From contig DRMS01000419.1 in the NCBI GenBank assembly GCA_011322515.1, positions 1 to 10,597 on the forward strand: 10,597 nucleotides of DNA, written 5' to 3'. Within the stretch, counting starts at the first letter, position 1. Each line of letters starts with the position of its first letter. This DNA is from Leucothrix mucor (GTDB taxonomy: Bacteria; Pseudomonadota; Gammaproteobacteria; Thiotrichales; Thiotrichaceae). Below the pieces are notes generated by a model. The model was not told where the DNA came from. It did not search any database and worked only from the letters and a program-made list of their open reading frames with translations. The position numbers were made by a program, and so were the translations under genes. Positions 5,656 to 10,597 of this stretch are shown piece by piece.

Positions 5656-6639
5656 ATGGATATTGCACGACTAGCCCTCACAGCAGGTGACCCTGCAGGA
5701 ATTGGACCTGATTTACTAATTCAATTAGCTCAGCAAAAACAATTAGCGGAATTAGTTATTATTGCTGATCCCGAAGTTATGCTACAACGCGCTAAATTAC
5801 TCAATATTCCACTAATATTACGTGACTATCAGCCGAAGCAAACGCCTGTTATCAACTCCATCAATGAGCTAACCATACTCCCTATAAACTGCCCTGAAAA
5901 AGTCATTGCAGGCAAATTAAATAGTGCCAATAGCCACTATGTTTTAGCAACATTAGAGCGTGCGGCTCAAGGCTGCTTGGATAAAGAATTTGCTGCCATT
6001 GTCACCGCGCCATTACATAAAGGCATTATTAATGATGCGGGCGTTAACTTCACAGGTCATACTGAATTTTTTGCAGAAAAAACAAAGGCAAAATTGCCTG
6101 TTATGATGTTAGTCGCAGATAAACTTCGCGTTGCATTAGCAACCACCCACTTGCCTGTGTCAGAAGTCAGTAACGCCATTACAGAAGCGTCATTAAGCGA
6201 AGTATTAGAAATAATGGATCATGATTTGCGCCGTAAATTTGGCATTCAAAACCCCCATATTCTGGTTTGCGGTTTAAACCCTCATGCGGGTGAAAGCGGT
6301 CATATGGGAATGGAAGAAATTAACATCATTGAACCAACGCTACATAAACTTAAATCCAAAGGCATGAATATTACAGGACCACTCCCTGCTGATACTTTAT
6401 TCACACCAAGACATTTAAATAATGCCGATGCCGTTTTAGCCATGTTTCATGATCAAGGTTTGCCCGTACTTAAATACGCAGGTTTTGGTCATGCGGTAAA
6501 TATTACACTAGGCTTGCCTATCATCCGCACATCCGTTGATCATGGGACTGCATTAGATTTAGCAGGAACTGGAAAGGCAGAAATTGGCAGTTTAGTGGCC
6601 GCGATTGATTGCGCGCTTGAGATTGTAAAGCATCAATAG
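5656..6639 (+). CDS. pdxA: 4-hydroxythreonine-4-phosphate dehydrogenase PdxA
   Basis: This 327-aa protein is close to E. coli PdxA (329 aa). It oxidises 4-phosphohydroxy-L-threonine with NAD+; the product decarboxylates to 3-amino-1-hydroxyacetone phosphate, which PdxJ then uses to make pyridoxine 5'-phosphate. Visible motifs are LTAGDPAGIGPDL (8-20), TAPLHKGIINDAG (117-129), GHTEF (134-138), TTHLPVS (163-169), GLNPHAGESG (206-215), GPLPADTLF (241-249), AMFHDQGLPVLK (262-273) and RTSVDHGTALDLAG (291-304). H165, H210 and H265 fall exactly at the expected metal-binding positions. ATG 5656 is chosen because AAGGA at 5642-5646 precedes it and the mature family start MxxxRxALTxGDPAGIG follows; a TTG at 5620 would overlap the upstream gene. 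The usual downstream partner ksgA is absent; repeats follow instead. Confidence 0.97.
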   Translation: MDIARLALTAGDPAGIGPDLLIQLAQQKQLAELVIIADPEVMLQRAKLLNIPLILRDYQPKQTPVINSINELTILPINCPEKVIAGKLNSANSHYVLATLERAAQGCLDKEFAAIVTAPLHKGIINDAGVNFTGHTEFFAEKTKAKLPVMMLVADKLRVALATTHLPVSEVSNAITEASLSEVLEIMDHDLRRKFGIQNPHILVCGLNPHAGESGHMGMEEINIIEPTLHKLKSKGMNITGPLPADTLFTPRHLNNADAVLAMFHDQGLPVLKYAGFGHAVNITLGLPIIRTSVDHGTALDLAGTGKAEIGSLVAAIDCALEIVKHQ

Positions 6640-6657
6640 TTCATTAGGCGAAGGTAA

Positions 6658-6994
6658 GGAAGTTCCAAGTAATGAATTTACCTATATTGCGCTGATTTTT
6701 TGTTCCTGATTGGAGCATCTCAAGAGGCACATAGTTGCCCTACACAACGATTGAGATGATTCAAGCAGGAGCGGCTACCAACTTAAGGTGGGACAAGTAA
6801 AAGTCATAGCAAACAACCCGCACCCTTCGACAAGCTCAGGGAACTAGCCCTTCGGTAGACTCAGGACACCGCTTCCTGAGCTTGTCGAAGGGTGCGGGTA
6901 AATAGCAGAAACATTAAGTGTCCCTCCTTAAACTGGTAGCCAAGCACGAGCAAAAGGGCAAGTAAGATGGGTAAAATCATTGCTTGGAACTTCC
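6658..6994. mobile_element. 337-bp composite palindromic MITE-like element (element B)
   Basis: The ends are inverted: 6657-6682 and 6970-6995 match at 24 of 26 positions, beginning GGAAGTTCCAAG. Inside lie a 28-bp pair (6773-6800 with 6914-6941, 23 of 28) and a perfect 25-bp pair (6816-6840 with 6875-6899, core CCCTTCGACAAGCTCAGG). The outer pair is centred near 6826 and the two inner pairs near 6857, so the left flank has about 60 extra bases, which include another small hairpin (CATCTCAA 6716-6723 with TTGAGATG 6751-6758). TAA flanks the element directly on both sides (6655-6657 and 6995-6997), which looks like a 3-bp target duplication. No transposase frame is present, so mobility would need a protein in trans. 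It lies 18 bp after the pdxA stop. Confidence 0.75.
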
Positions 6995-7062
6995 TAAAAT
7001 CACAGGACAAACGCCTCACCTGATAGTATCGGTACGGGAAAAGATAAATCTTTCTCTCCTTT
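6995..7062 (+). repeat. 68-bp dispersed repeat, copy 2
   Basis: This segment matches 3891-3958 in inverted orientation at about 54 of 68 positions. Most differences in 7011-7062 are C-to-T or G-to-A transitions, as in decaying sequence. It begins at the TAA that abuts element B. It shares the ATCGGTACGGGAAAA block and has stop codons at the same place as copy 1. The following stretch 7063-7157 shows no gene or clear repeat. Confidence 0.7.
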
Positions 7063-7160
7063 AGGGATGAGCAAAAAACAACTCCATTGGGCGAGAATGC
7101 TAAGTTTTCCTCCTACCTAGTACACCGTCTACATTATATTGAGGGTATACTAGATCCTTA

Positions 7161-7321
7161 GGAACGTGCACGAAACAACTTCCCGATCTCTAATTTGCTT
7201 TTTTATCCCTGCTTGGATGATCTCATTCGTTGCGTAGAGTGACTATGCGCCTCATCAGCTCATCCAATCTGAAATAAAAATTCTGCGTTAGAACTTCGGG
7301 AAGTTATTCCATGCACGTTCC
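7161..7321. mobile_element. 161-bp hairpin MITE-like element (element C)
   Basis: The termini 7160-7186 and 7296-7322 are inverted and match at 24 of 27 positions (GGAACGTGCA at the outer end, AACTTCCCGA at the inner end). Inner pairs TTGGATGA (7213-7220) with TCATCCAA (7260-7267) and GCGTAG (7232-7237) with CTATGC (7243-7248) share the same centre near 7240, so the entire unit can fold as one hairpin. TTA is repeated directly at both flanks (7158-7160 and 7322-7324), a likely 3-bp target duplication. It has no coding capacity. It resembles element B in its GGAA...TTCC ends and flank length. Confidence 0.78.
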
Positions 7322-7413
7322 TTACCATTTTTTCATTTAACCTATTCTAGTTAAAGACCTCTCCTGCCTTTCTGCTATTATCCGTTACTTCAATAAAACT
7401 AACTCTAAACCGC

Positions 7414-9030
7414 ATGAAGCATAATTTACAACAGACAATAAATAAACGAATAGAAGAATGGGGACTGGCTGAAGATATTAGCCAGGAGCATCTTTTACAT
7501 CTTATTGAGAAGAAGTTGTCTCAATCGCCTGATGATCCTGAACTGGGGTATTTACATGCGGAGTTATTACGCAAAACAGGGCGAATAGAAGAGGCAACGC
7601 AAGCTTATCAACAGGTGGTTGATTTAACCGCACAGCGCACAGATGCTCGTGGTCAAAAATTGGCTGATCGTGTGCGTAAAAGCCGCTCTAAACTACGCAA
7701 GAAGCTTATCTTATTTGCCTTTATTCCTGTGCTACTGATTGGCTTAATTACTGGCTATTATTGGAGTGTAAACCAAAAATTAGAGGTTTTAAAAAAGCAG
7801 GATGGTAACCCTAATGAGTTTGCTTTTACCCATTGGCTGGCAAAGCAACAAGCGGCTAAAATTATCTCTAATCTACAAGCGACAAATCCTAATTTAAGTT
7901 TTGATTTTGGCTCAAATGCGACTAAAGCAGGGCAAGACCCGATGGAGTTTATGCAATCACTACTAGGGGCTGAAATGCAAAAAAAGTTGCGTCGTGGAGA
8001 TAGCGCTTCAGATGGTAATGATGACGGGGATGATGGCAAGCCCAAATTTAGTTGCGCTTATGATCAACATATTCCCTCATGTAATAGCAATGACGTACCT
8101 TCTGCCCCTGGCAAAAAGCGTACTGAGGTGGTGTTATTAATGAACGCTTACCGTTCTATTTTAAATACTGAAAAGAACTGTGAAAAGCTGGAACAATCAA
8201 TTGATAAAGTTGGCGAGCAGCTAAAATGGCGCAAATCAGAAAAAAGTATTAAAGCAGATATGGAAGATTATGCAATTGAGTGTTTCTATCGTCAAAATAA
8301 TCATCAAAAAGTGATTGAACATGCACGCAAATTGCAATGCGCTGAAGAACCTCATTTTATTAATAGTGTTTACTGGTATTTGACTGCTAGTGAGCATCAA
8401 TCAGGCAATACGGATAAAGCGGTCAATATGTATAACTGCTTTAATAAGGCAATTGAGCATAAGGAAAAATATTATTACGACACCGCGAGTGTGGCAGCAC
8501 GTCATCGTGAATCAGGCGCATTAGCATGGCTTTATTTTAATGACTTGGACACCGCAGTTTCAGAGCTTGAAAAGGCGCGAAAAACAATTAAAGAAAGTAC
8601 TAGTTCAACCCAAATGTTGAGCTATGTTGCATCAGAAATTGATCTAGATTTAATGGAAACCTATGTAACCGCTAATATTGAACTTGATAAATTTGAGCAA
8701 CTCCATTTTGATATTAATAGTAGCGGTTATTTAACCGATGGTTATAAGCAGATTAAAGATACTTTGGCAGGTATTTTTTATATGCAAAATGGTAAAAATA
8801 CCAAGTCAGTGGATGCATTAAAGAATGTGATACAACGCTTTAAGCAAATGCCTGAGTATATTTGTAGCTGGGATTGGTCAGGTTTTCATCGTGGACTGGA
8901 GACCTCTATTCCTGATGATGAACTTCGCAAGAAAGCGAAATCGCTAGTGGTGGCGACTAATTGTTATGTACCGCAATCAAACGCTGAACGTATCCAGAAA
9001 ATTAACGCTGTTATCAACAGTTTGAGGTGA
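7414..9030 (+). CDS. TPR-containing single-pass membrane protein, cysteine-rich periplasmic part
   Basis: I do not recognise this 538-aa protein. Residues 1-97 are cytoplasmic by the positive-inside rule (RSKLRKK just before the membrane) and include one TPR-like helix pair (about 39-71, DPELGYLHAELLRKTGRIEE). A membrane helix spans about 98-118. Residues 119-538 should be periplasmic. They start with an alpha-helical stretch, then an acidic Gly/Asp-rich linker (195-210), then helical repeats of TPR/solenoid type to the end. All eight cysteines (214, 223, 256, 290, 309, 342, 484, 517) lie in this outer part, compatible with disulfides. No clear Shine-Dalgarno precedes ATG 7414; a -10-like TATTAT is at 7376-7381. 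The stop is 3 bp before the next gene, so the two form one unit. A scaffold role is inference only. Confidence 0.8.
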   Translation: MKHNLQQTINKRIEEWGLAEDISQEHLLHLIEKKLSQSPDDPELGYLHAELLRKTGRIEEATQAYQQVVDLTAQRTDARGQKLADRVRKSRSKLRKKLILFAFIPVLLIGLITGYYWSVNQKLEVLKKQDGNPNEFAFTHWLAKQQAAKIISNLQATNPNLSFDFGSNATKAGQDPMEFMQSLLGAEMQKKLRRGDSASDGNDDGDDGKPKFSCAYDQHIPSCNSNDVPSAPGKKRTEVVLLMNAYRSILNTEKNCEKLEQSIDKVGEQLKWRKSEKSIKADMEDYAIECFYRQNNHQKVIEHARKLQCAEEPHFINSVYWYLTASEHQSGNTDKAVNMYNCFNKAIEHKEKYYYDTASVAARHRESGALAWLYFNDLDTAVSELEKARKTIKESTSSTQMLSYVASEIDLDLMETYVTANIELDKFEQLHFDINSSGYLTDGYKQIKDTLAGIFYMQNGKNTKSVDALKNVIQRFKQMPEYICSWDWSGFHRGLETSIPDDELRKKAKSLVVATNCYVPQSNAERIQKINAVINSLR

Positions 9031-9033
9031 TCA

Positions 9034-10597
9034 ATGCTCAATAAGATATTGTTCAATCTATTGCAACAAAATGCGGCAATTAATCCGCTACAAGACGATG
9101 CATTTGAAGTGCCTTCCACTTATAAAGGCTATATTCTACCTCTGCGTTACTTGCTGGCAATGCATTATTTAAAACACAAAGTTAGGGTGCTGGATGAATT
9201 TCGTGAGGAGGGACTTTATCCTGTCCCTGTCGATGAATTTTCACAACGCCTAATGGCTCGCCTGAGTAAAAAGAGGGGCGCATCAAGCTCACTCCCCCTA
9301 TTAAGCAAACCGTTAAAAGCGTGGTTTGTGTATCCATTACTCATTAGCGCACTAGTAATCTCTGCATGGCTATTCCAAGACTGGCTTGCTAATCAGCGTT
9401 TACAAGCGATGTTAGCTAACCGCCTGCCCTATTATTCTGATCTTTTGCATCGTTCTTTATTGTTTAAATATTCTGGCTATGAGGAGGCACATAAAAAAGT
9501 CCTAACTGAAATAGAAAAAGAACGAGGCAGTATTTTGTCGCAACTTCCTGATAAGGGAGATCTTAAAATAGTAATGGAAAAAGGTTTATTAGATCTAATC
9601 GATAAAGACACCACGACCGAACAGATTATGCTTGATTTTAAGGCGGTCAACAGTGTAATGGATGCACATAAAATTCCTTATTATATTACCCCAAAGGTGC
9701 TGACTGTCCCCTGCTCTAGTTTGATTGATGCGCCACTGGAAGAAATGTTGACGCTAAAGAAAATGGAGTCTATTTTAACGGGGAGTAATCCTGAAAAATG
9801 CCATACCACCATGTTGACTATTTATCACGTCGCCAAACGTAATCACTTTGATTACGGTGATGTTGAATTACCCTTATTCCATGTGCGCCGTATTGACAAA
9901 GTTCCTGCGGTTGATGGTGCGCTCGGATTAACCTTTGGAAAACAAGGTATTGGCTCTATTATTTTGCTAGATCGTATTACAGAATTTGCAACTGATTCTG
10001 TTATTCCTGCCTTAACCTTTCAGGGGCGTAATACGCTGATACCCTTTTGGTTGCAGGGTTATTATGATGTAGAAGAGGCAATTTCTAAGCAATACAAACA
10101 AACATTAACGGCTATTTATAACAGCAGAGCCGAGATTAAACAGCTAAAAACAACTGCCAAGAAAATATTAAAAAATAAGCGACAAATGACCACCTCACGT
10201 ATGCGCCAAACCTTGCAACGCGCAGATGGTGCTTCAGATCAAGGTGTATTAGGTGGCGGCTTGGATGCGATCAGTTCCTTATTGGGTGGACAGGATAAAA
10301 CAAATGAAAAGTCTAAAAAGAAGCCTGAAGAGATTGATTACGCTATTTTAGAAAAGCTCAATCAAGCATTGCTACCTAGTATTGAATATCATGAAGCCTA
10401 TCATCAAATTGATAAAGAAAAATGGATAGAGCCAGCTTGGGTAAAGAAGGTTTTTAAAAACCTGTCTGAAAATGGCAAAGAGCATGCGCTAGAGGAGTTA
10501 GGAGCCTATTTAACCCAACTGAGTTATACCGAACAAGGTGCGGATATTTGGCTAACCAAAATATTGTTTTTTTCCTTAAACTCAATGATGCGTAATC
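9034..10597 (+). CDS. single-pass membrane protein with HExxH zinc-peptidase-like motif, 3' end off window
   Basis: The frame is open from ATG 9034 to the window end (521 codons, incomplete). GAGGTGA at 9024-9030 is a good ribosome site overlapping the previous stop. Residues 1-96 look cytoplasmic. A membrane helix spans about 97-114 after a basic stretch, so the remainder should be periplasmic. A middle region contains LFHVRRIDKV and GALGLTFGKQGIGSIILLDR (about 281-313). After a charged, Gly-rich linker (about 385-430) comes HEAYH at 453-457, followed by EELGAYL at 487-493. That is the HExxH...E spacing of gluzincin metallopeptidases, with E487 or E488 as possible third zinc ligand. The family is not one I can name. 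Two cysteines only (227, 256). It is likely co-expressed with, and partner to, the preceding TPR protein. Peptidase activity is inference from the motif. Confidence 0.75.
   Translation, partial: MLNKILFNLLQQNAAINPLQDDAFEVPSTYKGYILPLRYLLAMHYLKHKVRVLDEFREEGLYPVPVDEFSQRLMARLSKKRGASSSLPLLSKPLKAWFVYPLLISALVISAWLFQDWLANQRLQAMLANRLPYYSDLLHRSLLFKYSGYEEAHKKVLTEIEKERGSILSQLPDKGDLKIVMEKGLLDLIDKDTTTEQIMLDFKAVNSVMDAHKIPYYITPKVLTVPCSSLIDAPLEEMLTLKKMESILTGSNPEKCHTTMLTIYHVAKRNHFDYGDVELPLFHVRRIDKVPAVDGALGLTFGKQGIGSIILLDRITEFATDSVIPALTFQGRNTLIPFWLQGYYDVEEAISKQYKQTLTAIYNSRAEIKQLKTTAKKILKNKRQMTTSRMRQTLQRADGASDQGVLGGGLDAISSLLGGQDKTNEKSKKKPEEIDYAILEKLNQALLPSIEYHEAYHQIDKEKWIEPAWVKKVFKNLSENGKEHALEELGAYLTQLSYTEQGADIWLTKILFFSLNSMMRN

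Noticed and set aside
6816..6899. Inner perfect 25-bp hairpin as terminator of pdxA
   Set aside because: It has no T tract, lies 177 bp after the stop and belongs to a larger palindromic element, although it may incidentally slow transcription.
7758..8045. 95-codon minus-strand frame inside the TPR protein gene
   Set aside because: It is an antisense shadow; Ser/Pro-rich composition is what the complement of this coding stretch yields.
1..10597. CRISPR arrays, tRNA or rRNA genes
   Set aside because: No regularly spaced direct repeats, and no cloverleaf or rRNA-like segments were seen in any gap.

Overview
This window looks like chromosomal DNA of a low-GC gammaproteobacterium. RdgC, a YccA-type BI-1 protein and a QmcA/YbbJ pair of E. 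coli-like lengths all point that way. The lineage within the class cannot be fixed from this sequence. Genes are AT-rich and ordinary in composition. The intergenic spaces are unusually full of palindromic repeats and gene debris.

Layout. 1-813 (minus) is the N-terminal part of a PLP-dependent ACC deaminase/D-cysteine desulfhydrase family enzyme cut by the window edge. It is divergent from a small, very basic secreted protein (870-1196). A BI-1/YccA membrane protein (1443-2150) follows, behind a possible FNR/CRP-type site and ahead of a strong terminator. A 121-bp palindromic element then precedes the qmcA/nfeD-family operon (2395-3773), which ends at a perfect 12-bp hairpin. The gap 3774-4290 holds a decayed aminotransferase fragment on the minus strand. 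After it come rdgC (4291-5187), a Roadblock/LC7-like small protein (5307-5642) and, 13 bp later, pdxA (5656-6639).

The 774-bp gap 6640-7413 has no gene. It contains a 337-bp composite palindrome (6658-6994), a repeat copy related to the aminotransferase debris (6995-7062), and a 161-bp hairpin element (7161-7321). The two palindromes both begin GGAA, end TTCC and are flanked by 3-bp direct repeats (TAA and TTA), so they look like related, non-autonomous, MITE-like insertions.

The right end carries two tightly linked genes that I do not recognise. One (7414-9030) is a TPR-containing single-pass membrane protein with eight cysteines, all beyond the membrane segment. The other (9034 to beyond the end) is a second single-pass membrane protein with an HEAYH zinc-peptidase-like motif. 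Both are predicted to place their large C-terminal parts in the periplasm. This pair is the best candidate for an undescribed system.

Functionally the recognised genes are housekeeping: recombination control (RdgC), vitamin B6 synthesis (PdxA), and membrane-protein quality control or membrane organisation (YccA-like, QmcA, NfeD). The PLP enzyme at the left edge and PdxA are linked only by the cofactor, not by an operon.
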